Part shown: piece after piece, positions 33,775-43,800 of the stretch | Numbering within the stretch: the stretch's first letter is position 1 | How the letters are laid out: the number at the start of each line of letters is the position of its first letter | Source of the DNA: Kineothrix sp. MSJ-39 | Lineage (GTDB): Bacteria; Bacillota; Clostridia; Lachnospirales; Lachnospiraceae | Assembly (NCBI RefSeq): GCF_018917935.1 | Contig: NZ_JAHLPN010000002.1 | Location: forward strand, 274,751 to 338,750 | Direction: 5' to 3' | DNA length: 64,000 bases | Notes under the pieces: generated by a model | Told to the model about the DNA's origin: nothing | The model's input: only the letters and a program-made list of their open reading frames with translations | The model's database searches: none | Made by a program: the position numbers and the translations under genes

Positions 33775-34701
33775 ATGGCAGAAAAAAGAGAAACACCACC
33801 AAAATATAAGCAGCCTGTTACTGAGTTTGTAGGGCGGAATCTGACAGGCTCTCTGGAGCAGATCGATTACAGTCCCAAATCCCATATCCGCATATGGTAC
33901 AATAATCAGGTAGAAGGATATGCCACACATCATCATACTGCAATGGAGATGATCCTATGCATAGAAAACACATACACTGTTATTGCCAACAACAAGACCT
34001 ATCATTTAAATGTTGGCGATATATTGTTGATTCCACCAAATATGTTACACAAGATCATCTGTCAGGAAGAAGGTACCCGCTTTATTTTTCTGATCAATAT
34101 CGATTCCTTTTCCAATCTGGAAGATTATCATACACTTGATCCTGTTTTTATGGATGCTTATTACTGCTCTGCCATTACTAAGCCTTCTATTTATCAGGAA
34201 TTTTATGCTAATCTGATGCAGATGATCGATACTTATTTTTCCAATGATATTTTTTGGGAAACAACGATATTTTCTCTTTTACTGAAAAGCTGTATTTTGA
34301 TTGGAAAAGAACAATATGATCAGTCCGTTACTCAGGCTGATACAGATAATATTAATAAACACAGGGAACATTATGATAAGTTCGTAAGCCTTCTGACCTT
34401 TATTGATGCTAACTATCAGGAAGATCTGAGTCTGGAACAGGCTGCTGATTACATTGGTTTTTCCAAATACCATTTTTCACGTTTATTTAAGATCCATACA
34501 AATACAACTTTTTATGATTATTTGTCTCACAAAAGAGTACAGGCTGCGCAGTCTCTTCTTGCAACCGACATTCCGATCACGGACATTGCATTCCAGACGG
34601 GTTTTAATAATCTGACTACCTTCTGCCGGTGTTTTAAAAAATGTACCAATTGTTCTCCAACGGAATACCGTAATAAATTCCGCGAAGAACAGGTAAATTA
34701 A
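33775..34701 (+). CDS. AraC-family transcriptional regulator
   Basis: 308 residues from the ATG at 33775, with GGAGGAG just upstream; the longer reading from 33586 is rejected. N-terminal cupin sensor domain (HHHTAMEMILCIENTYTVIA, LNVGDILLIPPNMLHKI), then two HTH motifs in the C-terminal 100 residues (DLSLEQAADYIGFSKYHFSR and ITDIAFQTGFNNLTTFCRCF). Divergent from the GH3 gene and convergent with the ABC transporter, so it is the likely sugar-responsive activator of both. Confidence 0.92.
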   Translation: MAEKRETPPKYKQPVTEFVGRNLTGSLEQIDYSPKSHIRIWYNNQVEGYATHHHTAMEMILCIENTYTVIANNKTYHLNVGDILLIPPNMLHKIICQEEGTRFIFLINIDSFSNLEDYHTLDPVFMDAYYCSAITKPSIYQEFYANLMQMIDTYFSNDIFWETTIFSLLLKSCILIGKEQYDQSVTQADTDNINKHREHYDKFVSLLTFIDANYQEDLSLEQAADYIGFSKYHFSRLFKIHTNTTFYDYLSHKRVQAAQSLLATDIPITDIAFQTGFNNLTTFCRCFKKCTNCSPTEYRNKFREEQVN

Positions 34702-34716
34702 ACATCTCTTTTCAAC

Positions 34717-34746
34717 AAAAAAGGAAGCCAAAAGCTTCCTTTTTTT
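34717..34746. terminator. bidirectional terminator
   Basis: AAAAAAGGAAGC-CAAAA-GCTTCCTTTTTT between the convergent AraC and permease genes; U-run on both strands. Confidence 0.88.
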
Positions 34747-34769
34747 GTGAATGAGAGAGATACTTTATA

Positions 34770-35612
34770 TTAACCTTTTACGCTACCTAATGCGACACCT
34801 GCAATAATATACTTAGAAAGCAACAGGTACACAATGATCAGTGGTAAAACGGTCAATGTCAGACCCAGATAGACAGAACCGTATTCCGTCTTATAAATAT
34901 CACCCCGAAGAAGGCTGACCATGATAGGCATGGTATATTTATCCTGGTCTGTCAGCAGGACAAGCGGTGTAAACAGGTTATTCCAACTGGATACAAAACT
35001 GAAGATTGCCTGTGTTGCAATCGCCGGTTTCATAATAGGGAGGACAATGGAATTGAATATAAAATATTCACCTGCACCGTCAATTCTTGCTGATTGCACA
35101 ATTTCCATCGATAAAGTGGATTGTAAATACTGCCTCATAAAAAATACCATAGATGGCGAAGCAATTGCCGGTAAAATCAACATGAGCAGATTATTTGTCA
35201 TATGGATTTTATAAACCATCTGGTAAAAACCGATCATCGTAACCTGCGCAGGAATCATCATAACAGCCATGATAAAGCTGAAAAACGGCCGTTTCAGTTT
35301 CCAGTCATATGCTGTCAGTGCATATGCCGTCAATGATGAGAAATAAACCGCCAGCCCTGTGGAACCTACGGAAATGATCAGGGAATTCATAAATCCTCTG
35401 GCAGGATTAAAGCTTTTTCCAAGCAGAATCTTCAAGTTTTTGATCACATGTGTAGATGGCAGAAGAGAAATTGCATGCTGCTGTATTTCCGTTGTCGATC
35501 TCGTCGCATTCATAATCATGATCCAGAAGGGCATAATACTGATGATCGCCAGCAGAATACATACAACGTAGATCACAATCTTCAGAATTCTATTTTCTTT
35601 ATTGTGTAACAT
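34770..35612 (-). CDS. sugar ABC transporter permease (MalG-type)
   Basis: 280 residues from the ATG at 35612, chosen for GGGAGG six nt upstream; a GTG two codons earlier is possible. Six membrane segments, with the EAA loop (EIVQSARIDGAGEYFIFNSI) before TM5, which contacts the ATPase. Carbohydrate-uptake-1 family. Overlaps the preceding permease by 14 nt. No ATP-binding subunit is encoded here, so a shared MsmX-type ATPase elsewhere is expected. Confidence 0.92.
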   Translation of the reverse strand: MLHNKENRILKIVIYVVCILLAIISIMPFWIMIMNATRSTTEIQQHAISLLPSTHVIKNLKILLGKSFNPARGFMNSLIISVGSTGLAVYFSSLTAYALTAYDWKLKRPFFSFIMAVMMIPAQVTMIGFYQMVYKIHMTNNLLMLILPAIASPSMVFFMRQYLQSTLSMEIVQSARIDGAGEYFIFNSIVLPIMKPAIATQAIFSFVSSWNNLFTPLVLLTDQDKYTMPIMVSLLRGDIYKTEYGSVYLGLTLTVLPLIIVYLLLSKYIIAGVALGSVKG

Positions 35613-36606
35613 TTGCACCCTCCCTTTCCATTCTTTTCTGTGCCTTCAGCTCCTGTTTGTACTTCTTTTCCTGTCTTCTGATCTCACGAAGTCTGAGTTC
35701 TTCATCTTTATCTCTTAAAATGTAGAACATAAATGCTGAGATAACGCAGATGATCAGGAACATGATCATGCTCGCTGCTGCTGCCCTGTTATACATATAA
35801 CTGCCACTGAATGCCTGATTGTAAATAAATACGCTTGTTGTAAGTGTTGCATTATCCGGTCCGCCAAGCAGGAACAGCTTTGGAATATCAAACATATTCA
35901 GACCACCGATAAGACTTGTAACAAGTGTAAACAACAAAATTGTTTTAATATTCGGAATCGTAACATAAAAGAATGTCTGTACACGATTCGCGCCATCTAC
36001 TTCCGCTGCTTCAAAAATCTCGGGACTGATACCAAGTACACCGGAAATCAGGACAACCATTGTATAGCCATACCACATCCATGTCTGGATGAAAATAACA
36101 ACACCCTTTGCAACTGCTTTATTAATGAGCAGGTTTACAGGCTCATTAGTGATACCAAGTCTTACAAGTAGATCATTTACCGGTCCCATCGGATATCCGA
36201 ATAAAGCATTAAACAGGATTGCCACAGTTGCAGCAGTAATAATATTCGGCATATAGAAAAGAACCTTAAATAATCCCTGTCCTTTTACCTTACTTCGTTT
36301 ATCTGTAAACCATGCAGTTAACAAAAGTGCCAATAATATCTGTGGAATAAAGTTACAGATCCACAGGAAAACTGTATTTCTTAACGCCTGTTGAAAAGAC
36401 GGATTGGTCAATATAATTTTAAAATTACGAAAGGGATCTTCTGTCAGAAAATGAAAATTTGTCATTCCGAGACCCTTCAGATCTGTAAAACCAATCAAAG
36501 CTGTATATACGATCGGATATAAAGAAAACAATATAAATGCAACCATAAAAGGAATACTGAATATGTAACCGTATTTTGCATATCCGTGATGCTTTCTTTT
36601 TCTCAC
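35599..36606 (-). CDS. sugar ABC transporter permease (MalF-type)
   Basis: 335 residues from the GTG at 36606, with GGAGG eight nt upstream; an upstream TTG overlaps that site and is unlikely. Six membrane segments and the EAA loop (PEIFEAAEVDGANRVQTFFY). A basic C-terminal tail (RLREIRRQEKKYKQELKAQK) extends into the cytoplasm. Forms the channel with the MalG-type subunit. Confidence 0.92.
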   Translation of the reverse strand: MRKRKHHGYAKYGYIFSIPFMVAFILFSLYPIVYTALIGFTDLKGLGMTNFHFLTEDPFRNFKIILTNPSFQQALRNTVFLWICNFIPQILLALLLTAWFTDKRSKVKGQGLFKVLFYMPNIITAATVAILFNALFGYPMGPVNDLLVRLGITNEPVNLLINKAVAKGVVIFIQTWMWYGYTMVVLISGVLGISPEIFEAAEVDGANRVQTFFYVTIPNIKTILLFTLVTSLIGGLNMFDIPKLFLLGGPDNATLTTSVFIYNQAFSGSYMYNRAAAASMIMFLIICVISAFMFYILRDKDEELRLREIRRQEKKYKQELKAQKRMEREGANVTQ

Positions 36607-36628
36607 ATCTTTCACCTCCAATTCCTTT

Positions 36629-36678
36629 CATACATCAAAGATGTATGATACAGCCTCATCCCTTAACCGGGATGAGGC
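36629..36678 (-). promoter_or_regulatory. two hairpins between binding-protein and permease genes
   Basis: GCCTCATCCC-TTAACC-GGGATGAGGC (36653-36678) and CATACATC-AAA-GATGTATG (36629-36647). The strong stem lacks a U-run. It could stabilise the mRNA of the binding protein and lower permease expression, as is known for other solute-binding-protein operons. Confidence 0.65.
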
Positions 36679-36690
36679 TTCAGATCATTT

Positions 36691-38121
36691 TTATTCTACG
36701 ATTACGTCCAGATTATCCGCTACCTGCTGTTTAAAATCTGCAATTGCCTGCTCACGGGACTTATTACCTGCTGTGTATTCACGAACCTGTTCTCTCCAGT
36801 AAGTATTGATCGTCTCATCATACTGTGTCAGGTTGGTACCCTTTGCATAAGAGTTAGCCGGAACAAATACATCAAACATGTTCTGTCCGCCAAGGAAATC
36901 CACGGATCCGTCAGATTTTGACATAACTGTTCCACTGGCTACACAGTCTTTTGTGCCACCTTCTCCATTATAAGTACCGTTTGCCCACATATACTGCAGA
37001 CCTTCTTCACTGCTGTCAAGTGTAATCCACTCAAGGATATCCTTTACAGCTTCCTTCTTCTGTGTATCTTTGTTTGCAAGAAGCCATGTACCGCCCCAGA
37101 AGAAACCGATTGGAGGCTCACATACTGCCCAGTCACCATAAGTACCTTCTCCAACCTTTTCGCCACCACAGTTAGGAGCAAGTGTATAGTTGATCAGCCA
37201 TGCAGGACCAAAGAAACCGAAAATCTGCTGTGCACCTTCGCCCTTCATATCTGCAAACCATGCATCCTGCCAATCCTGTGTATCATTATGATAACCATTG
37301 TCTTTCAGTTTTTTAGAAAGATCTAAGAACTCTTCACGTTTTGGATCGATATTTAATTTTCCGTCCACAATCCAACCTTTATCTGAGCTGTTTTCCACTG
37401 CATGCCAGATATCGCCATCACCTGAAACAATACCATAACCTTTTGCTTTTAATTCAGCTGCTGCATTGTAGAACTGATCCCATCCAGGACCAACCTTCTT
37501 TGAAATTTCTGCCGGATCATCTGTTCCCCAGACATCTTTTGCAATGGAACGACGATAAATAAAAGCACCACCTGTTGCCTGATAACCAAGTGCAACCAGT
37601 TTTCCGTCAGGATTTGTTCCGATATCCATCGTATACTGCGCAATATCCGCATCTTTTGTCATAGTAGCTACATCAATGCCAAGATCTTCATAAGCTGCTG
37701 CATACTGTGAAGCATCACCCTGTGTATATTTCAGTACAAAAGCTGCTTCTGCACAATAAATATCAGGTGCATCAGCTCCTCCTGATGCAAGTGCCTGATC
37801 CAGTGCCGGCTGATAAGCACCATCCGTTGTTGCAATAATTGTTGTGTTGATATCATAATCAAAATCAGGATGCAATTCTTTGTACTTTTCAATCATATTA
37901 GGCACTTCATCTGTAAATGCCCAGACATTGATCACATGATCCGCATCTGCATTTGTCTTTGCATCTCCTGTACTTTCTGTACTTTCTTCGCTCTCTGCAT
38001 CCGTTTGTGTTTCAGCAGTTGTATCTCCAGCCTGATCAGCCTGATCAGATGTACTGCCACAACCAACAAGAAGAGTTGATATTGTGCATGCGCATAAAAT
38101 ACTTGCAATTAACTTCTTCAT
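36691..38121 (-). CDS. sugar-binding lipoprotein of ABC transporter
   Basis: 476 residues. Signal peptide with lipobox LLVGC (Cys21), an acidic Thr/Glu/Ser linker (about 25-55), then the family 1 extracellular solute-binding fold (INVWAFTDEVPNMIEKYKEL, GGTWLLANKDTQKKEAVKDI). First gene of the transporter operon; followed by a stable hairpin and two permeases. The likely ligand is an oligosaccharide processed by the GH3 enzyme; not proven. Confidence 0.92.
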   Translation of the reverse strand: MKKLIASILCACTISTLLVGCGSTSDQADQAGDTTAETQTDAESEESTESTGDAKTNADADHVINVWAFTDEVPNMIEKYKELHPDFDYDINTTIIATTDGAYQPALDQALASGGADAPDIYCAEAAFVLKYTQGDASQYAAAYEDLGIDVATMTKDADIAQYTMDIGTNPDGKLVALGYQATGGAFIYRRSIAKDVWGTDDPAEISKKVGPGWDQFYNAAAELKAKGYGIVSGDGDIWHAVENSSDKGWIVDGKLNIDPKREEFLDLSKKLKDNGYHNDTQDWQDAWFADMKGEGAQQIFGFFGPAWLINYTLAPNCGGEKVGEGTYGDWAVCEPPIGFFWGGTWLLANKDTQKKEAVKDILEWITLDSSEEGLQYMWANGTYNGEGGTKDCVASGTVMSKSDGSVDFLGGQNMFDVFVPANSYAKGTNLTQYDETINTYWREQVREYTAGNKSREQAIADFKQQVADNLDVIVE

Positions 38122-38206
38122 TTTTTTCCTCCTTACAATACCCTTTGTTTTTTACTTTGCATTGCTATTCCCAATAACAGGCCCCGTTGTGTAATAACAT
38201 AACTTT

Positions 38207-38267
38207 ATTATACATTTTTTTATATTTGATTCTTTACGATTCTTGCTTTTTATTTTGCAATTCTTGC
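38207..38267 (-). promoter_or_regulatory. transporter promoter with AraC-type direct repeats
   Basis: Plus-strand ATTCTTGC twice (38239-38246 and 38260-38267), 21 bp apart. Minus-strand -10 TATAAT is at 38207-38212 and no -35 is seen. The near half-site (TTCTTGC, 38240) begins 27 bp upstream of the -10, versus 28 bp at the GH3 gene. Confidence 0.62.
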
Positions 38268-38355
38268 CAAATATGTATTTCGTACTAACAATAAACACAT
38301 ATTTCCTGTATACTCAATTTATAATATGGATGATTTAAAGAAAGGAATGATTTTT

Positions 38356-38988
38356 ATGAAGGATTTGTTTCAGGCTGATAATCCACTGATTCGGATTTTA
38401 GAATGTTTTTTTGATCTGATGGAACTTAATTTTCTCTTTATTCTGACATCGCTCCCTCTTTTTACAATAGGGAGTTCACTTTGCGCATTATATAATACAA
38501 GTATTAAAATGATCCGGAAAGAAGGTATTTCAATCCATAAAAACTATATGCATTGTTTTCGAAAGCAGTTTAAATCTGCAACGCCTTTATGGATCTGTCT
38601 TTTTCTTTTATGTGCTTTTTTCCTGACAGATTTGTATATTGTCTGTTTTATACTTGACCGGAAATATGTATTGCTACAAGTTCCGTTTCTGATTCTGCTG
38701 TTTGTGTTATTTTCCATTATCATTTATGCGTTTCCGCTGCTTTCCTTTTATGAAGCAACTTTAAAAGACACTTTAAAAAATGCCATACTGCTGAGTCTCA
38801 GTAATCTGCCAACAACCATTCTGATCCTGTTTATCCCTGCCTTTTTACTTTTTCTTTCATCTCTTTCGGGCAAAAATCTGGTCATGATCGGAAGCCTGTT
38901 GTTCTTTTTTGGTTTTGCAGCATTGGCTTGTTTCTATTCTTTGTTTTTATCTAAAATTTTATTATCCTGTGAAAAGGATGTATCATAA
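38356..38988 (+). CDS. DUF624 (YesL-like) membrane protein
   Basis: 210 residues from the ATG at 38356, with AAAGGA upstream. Five to six membrane segments; the N-terminal half (LFQADNPLIRILECFFDLME, ILTSLPLFTIGSSLCALYNT) is the conserved part of DUF624, a family nearly always found beside sugar ABC transporters and AraC or two-component regulators. Exact role unknown. Divergent from the binding-protein gene, so the operator at 38239-38267 may serve both. Confidence 0.85.
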   Translation: MKDLFQADNPLIRILECFFDLMELNFLFILTSLPLFTIGSSLCALYNTSIKMIRKEGISIHKNYMHCFRKQFKSATPLWICLFLLCAFFLTDLYIVCFILDRKYVLLQVPFLILLFVLFSIIIYAFPLLSFYEATLKDTLKNAILLSLSNLPTTILILFIPAFLLFLSSLSGKNLVMIGSLLFFFGFAALACFYSLFLSKILLSCEKDVS

Positions 38989-39011
38989 TATTACTATTTT
39001 TATTATCTGTC

Positions 39012-39488
39012 TTATGCGTAAAAACCGCGACTGCTGCTGCCATCCTGACTGCTGACTGTCAGATCTTCCCGTCCGTAGGTCAGACCTGCATAAACCTGCT
39101 GGCTCTTCTGCATGACAGGATCACTCGTATCGTTGACAGCATCTTCTTTATATATTTCGTAAAGTCTGCGCATCACCTTTTCTGCTTCAAAAAGCGGTTC
39201 TGCTTTTTTACTGCCAAGGGCTATGCCAAGCTGCCTGCTGACATATAAGTATAAACCCAGAACAGTTCTGCCAAGCTCATTTTTTTCCTGCACGCTATCT
39301 GTCAGCTCCCGCAGACAGTCAATGGATTTTTCCATGCTTCTGTGAAAAGCATCTTTCTGTCCGTCCGCAAGCGCATCTTTTGCATCTTCCATATATTGCA
39401 GAAAAATTTCATATAACAGCACAATGAGCTGGCTTTTGTTTGCCTGCGTGATCCGCAGTGTAAATTCCTGTTTTTTTTCGTTTGTCAT
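39012..39488 (-). CDS. fliS: flagellar export chaperone FliS
   Basis: 158 residues from the ATG at 39488, which has AGAGGA before it; the frame continues upstream into the hairpin repeats and that extension is rejected. Helical FliS fold: LRITQANKSQLIVLLYEIFL, SIDCLRELTDSVQ, LYLYVSRQLGIALGSK. FliS binds the flagellin C-terminus and prevents premature polymerisation. It is directly downstream of fliC but separated by 222 bp of repeats. Confidence 0.85.
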   Translation of the reverse strand: MTNEKKQEFTLRITQANKSQLIVLLYEIFLQYMEDAKDALADGQKDAFHRSMEKSIDCLRELTDSVQEKNELGRTVLGLYLYVSRQLGIALGSKKAEPLFEAEKVMRRLYEIYKEDAVNDTSDPVMQKSQQVYAGLTYGREDLTVSSQDGSSSRGFYA

Positions 39489-39507
39489 GTAGGAGTCCTC
39501 TAATGTC

Positions 39508-39716
39508 CTATAACTTGCTTTGCAAGTTATTTGGCCGCACATTTGCTGACGCAAATATGTGACAAGCTTCGCAAATATGTGGCAATTATTCTATAACTTG
39601 CTTTGCAAGTTATTTGGTCATACATTTGCTGACGCAAATATATGACAATTATTCTATAACTTGCTTTGCAAGTTATTTGGCCGCACATTTGCTTCGCAAA
39701 TATGTGGCAATTATTG
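39508..39716 (-). repeat. three structured repeats between fliC and fliS
   Basis: Copies at 39508-39590, 39591-39653 and 39654-39716. Each holds ATAACTTGC-TTT-GCAAGTTAT followed by a longer stem, GCCGCACATTTGC / GCAAATATGTGGC in copy 3 and GTCATACATTTGC / GCAAATATATGAC in copy 2. Two base pairs differ by matched changes on both sides (T-A to C-G). Copy 1 has a duplicated right arm. They start at the fliC stop codon. Confidence 0.9.
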
Positions 39717-40841
39717 TAACAGCTGCAGTACTTCTGCCGGTCTCTGGTTCGCCTGTGTCAGAACGGAAATGCCTGCCTGATTGAGCACCTGCTGGTTTGC
39801 ATATTCTGTCATTTCCTCTGCCATATCTGTATCCATGATACGGGAGAAAGCACTTGTCACATTTTCTTCTGTGACACCGAGGCTGCTCTGTGTATGCTCC
39901 AGTCTGTTTTCATAAGCACCAATTCTGGATCTGACAGTAGAAATATAAGCATTCGCCTGTTTGGTAAGGTCCATCGCACGCTGCGCACCTTCCTGTGTGG
40001 AAATATCGATATCAGAAAGACCGAGTGTATCCAGAGAAACCTCCGGAATACGAATCGCAAGCACCTGTCCCTCATTGGCTCCGATCTGGACACGCATGGC
40101 TCCGATTCCTGTAATATCAAGAGAAATGCTGCCATCCTGACTTGTTTTTGTAACGTCTTTATCTACCTGGAATGTAATTTCAAATTCATTTGCTGCTGTG
40201 ACAGTTACTTTGTCGCCGTCATAAGTGATCTTGGCATCTTTCGGGAATGCATTTTCACTGCCATCCTGCAGAAGTGTTACACTACCGTCTTTCAGATCTA
40301 CATTTCCATCCTGATCAAGCGGGATCGGATTTACCAGACTGAACTTATAATTTGCGACCGGTGTTTCATCGGAATAATAGCTTACCTTAATGCCCTTTGC
40401 ATCTGCATAGCCTTTTAGATCGCAATCGCCGTTTAACAGCTTTTTGCCGTTAAATTCCGTATCATTTTTCATACGTTCGATTTCTTCTTTCAGCTCTTTT
40501 ATCTCTGCCTGAATGGATTCCCTGTCGGAATCTGTTTTTGTACCTGTTGCTGCCTGTACGGAAAGCTCATTCATACGCTGTATCATGGACTGTATTTCTG
40601 TCAGTGCACCTTCTGCCGTGCTGACAACGGAAACTGCCGTACTTGCATTATCCTTAGACTGTGAAAGCCCCTTGAGCTGTGCATTCATACGCTTTGCGAT
40701 CGCAATTCCGGATGGATTTTCCTTTGCATGATTTACCTTATAACCTGTCGATAATCTCTCTGTTGAAACATTAAACTTTTTTTCATTCACTGTAAGTGCT
40801 GCATTGGCTACAACCGCCGATACATTGTAATTGATCTTCAT
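39711..40841 (-). CDS. fliC: flagellin
   Basis: 376 residues. Conserved D0/D1 ends: MKINYNVSAVVANAALTVNE, LSTGYKVNHAKENPSGIAIA, QRMNELSVQAATGT, and at the C-terminus AYENRLEHTQSSLGVTEEN, ANQQVLNQAGISVLTQANQ. The central variable region (about 145-265) forms the exposed domain. It begins with MKI rather than the common MVI/MQI. The DUF6240 gene is 18 nt upstream; a repeat block follows the stop. Confidence 0.95.
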   Translation of the reverse strand: MKINYNVSAVVANAALTVNEKKFNVSTERLSTGYKVNHAKENPSGIAIAKRMNAQLKGLSQSKDNASTAVSVVSTAEGALTEIQSMIQRMNELSVQAATGTKTDSDRESIQAEIKELKEEIERMKNDTEFNGKKLLNGDCDLKGYADAKGIKVSYYSDETPVANYKFSLVNPIPLDQDGNVDLKDGSVTLLQDGSENAFPKDAKITYDGDKVTVTAANEFEITFQVDKDVTKTSQDGSISLDITGIGAMRVQIGANEGQVLAIRIPEVSLDTLGLSDIDISTQEGAQRAMDLTKQANAYISTVRSRIGAYENRLEHTQSSLGVTEENVTSAFSRIMDTDMAEEMTEYANQQVLNQAGISVLTQANQRPAEVLQLLQ

Positions 40842-40859
40842 ACCTGTTCACCTTTCTGC

Positions 40860-43800
40860 TTATATTTCCATTAACAGTCTGATCAGCTGTTTTGCTGTCT
40901 GATACAGACCATTTGCAGAAGTATGACTTCCCTGTACCTCTTCTGACCGGTTTTCTGTATTTGTATGCATCTGCTTCCCTGCAGACTGCTCCGTATCATA
41001 ATAAGAATTTTTAATATCCTGACTATATACAATAGTAATATCGGCAGAATATCCTGTTTCCGAAAGAACAGACTGTTTAAAATCTTCCTCTTTTTCCTGT
41101 AATTTCTGCAGGGTATCTTCCCTGTTACAGCCGATATATCCTGTTATTCTGCCATTTTCCTGTCTGCACTTTGCAGCTATGATCTCTCCATCCGTCAAAG
41201 TTACCTGTAAAGAAGCAGATGCTTCTTTCTGCTCTGTATGACGGAAGCGGACAGTAACACTTGTCAGTTCTCCGCGTATCACAGCGGGCATTTCATAGCA
41301 TTCCTCTTTTGCCAGATGAGAAGATAAACAAAGCTGCTTGGCAACCAAAGAAAGTGCTTTGATATCGAGCAGATCCGACTGTTCATAAACAGCTTCCTCC
41401 ACTGCTTCCTGCATTGTATCGGTAAAGTCCTTATAAGACTGCTTTGCTTCTTCCACATCGTTAAAATGAGATAACAGCTCTTCAAAAGCAGCATCGACAT
41501 TTGGGAAAGTATCTGCATTTTCCGTCTCAGACTCTGCATCTTTGATCTTTCTAAACATATCTCCGCGGCTGTTTAACATCTGTTTTGCCGCTGCCATGTT
41601 CTGGGCATGCACAGGCTGCCCGAAAGCCGTCAGAAATTCGATCACAGGTTCCTGACCCGTGAGATCTTCCCGCATCTTGGCAAGCTCTTCCCCGCTCTGC
41701 ATGATAGAAATGCTTTCCATTTCCGTCTGTACCGTTTCCATGGAAAGTGCATCAAACAGCCCCTTCGCCTGATATTGATAATAGCTGTCGATCTGGTCGG
41801 AAATGCTTTCGCCCTTTTGCACCACTTCCTTCTGCAGACCGAAATCATCATCTACTTTTACATCCACTTTCTTTTTCTGTCCTGTTCTGACAGCGGAAAG
41901 CAGATTGGAAAAACTAAGCTCCTGCCCGTTTGCAACAACGGTTCCGATCGCTTTTCCGTCTCCTTTTTCAATCTGGCGGATCAGACGGTAAATACCGATA
42001 TAAGAAGCTCTTTCTTCTGCGGAAATGGATTTTTCCTGTTCCAGCTTATATAAATACCGGCTGAATCTTTCTTCATTGTCCACATAGTCTGTCTGCTGAT
42101 TTTGCAGATAAGCAGTCAGATCATCTACTGTTTCCTCCAGCGGATTGACACCTTCCCGTATCATCTGCAACGTCTTCGCGGGTGTCATTTCAGAAAGCAA
42201 GTTCTGCAGCTTTGCATCTGCGTATCGGATTTCTTCAATATTCTCTTTTGTGATCTCCTGCCGGTTATAAGCCAAAATACGGACAGCTCTTCTGTTTGCA
42301 TCCGTAGCTTCCATTCCGTTTTCGGAAAGCAGATCATCCACATTTCGGAAAGCATCTTTGATGGAATCTCCCAGATCCGCTCTTGGCTGTGTCATCAGTG
42401 CTTCGTAACTTTCTCCCGCTTTCTGGTACATACTCTGACGGCTCAGACCTGCCTCATAAATACCGGAAAGCTGATAACTGCCGATCTGTCTGCCGATCGG
42501 ACCAAGGATTGCAGCAGGCATCTGACCGATCTGCATAATCTTATGACTGTTTTCCTTCCAGACCGCATCCATCGCTTCATCCGGGAGAGAAATTCCCATG
42601 GTTTCTCCACTTTGCTGCTCTATTTTTTTAAGGTTTTCCACAAGATCCTCGATTGGCTGTGTATCAATCGCATAATCACTCTGCAAAAGAAGCAGATTGG
42701 CTCTGACTGTCATCTGGAGCCGCACTTCTTCCATAACACGTCTTGCATGGATCTGCTGCCCTGATAGCTGCGCATCTGTTTCCGTCATATTACCGGACGA
42801 AACGGAAGCTTCCTTCTGCTGCATCTCCAGATCCGCCTGCGCTCTTGCCAGATTGTGGATATTGCAGGTCTGTCCTTCGGAAACAACCTTGTCAACAGCT
42901 TCATCACTGATAGAAACAGCCTCATCCATGATCTTTTCTGCCTTTTTAAGAAGGCTCTCTCCGGCGAGAAGTGCTTCCTTCGGTGCTTTTCCTTCCTTTA
43001 ATGCTTCTACTATCTTTTCCGTAACAGCAGCTTCATTTCCCTGCTCCATACGGTTCATATCCTGCAGCAGCAGAAGATTCTCCGCCGTCAATGGGATATC
43101 TCTTCCAACGAGCCACATACAATCGGCTTTTGTCTGTTCATCAGCAGTCAGCCCTGCTTCTTCTATCACACTGTCGATCTGCTTTGCAAAAGCAGGATCT
43201 GCTGCCATCGCCTGATCCTTTTCCTGCCCCTGATAAGTGGCGGCAAATTTTGCTTTATAAGTATTTTCAATCGTGACAGGCAGCTCGTTTTCCAAAAGAT
43301 ACTGCTTCATATCATCCGTTACATCACCGATCTGCATAGCAAGATCTTTTGCATCTACTGTTTCCCGGGCATTATCTTCCGTAAGCGGAATGTCATTTTG
43401 GGAAAATGCCGCCATCAGGCTCTGCGCATAGCCTGCATCGCCGGAAAGTGCTGTCAGCTTATCCAGTGAAAAATCATCACTGCTGTTAAAACCCGTGATC
43501 ACAGTACCGGCTTTTGCCATTTCCGCCTTGATGTGATCCATGATCGTTACCGCATCACCTGCTTCAATCCTGCCCGGATTTATGCCGTCTTTTACAAGTG
43601 CCTGATAATCATCCGCAGACATGGTATTTGCCATAACCGTCATATAATCCTTTAAAGAGGCAGTATCCACAACCGATGTTTCTGTCTGGATATCTTCCAT
43701 CGTTTTTCCCTGTTTATCGTAAATACCCTGTTTTGTCTGCGTAGCTGAAAACGGATTTGCAGCAAATACAGCAGCAGCTTTTGTATCTTTTTTTTCTGCT

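Noticed and set aside
39012..39554. FliS start at 39554
   Set aside because: The extra N-terminus is translated repeat; the ATG at 39488 has a proper ribosome site and begins the conserved domain.
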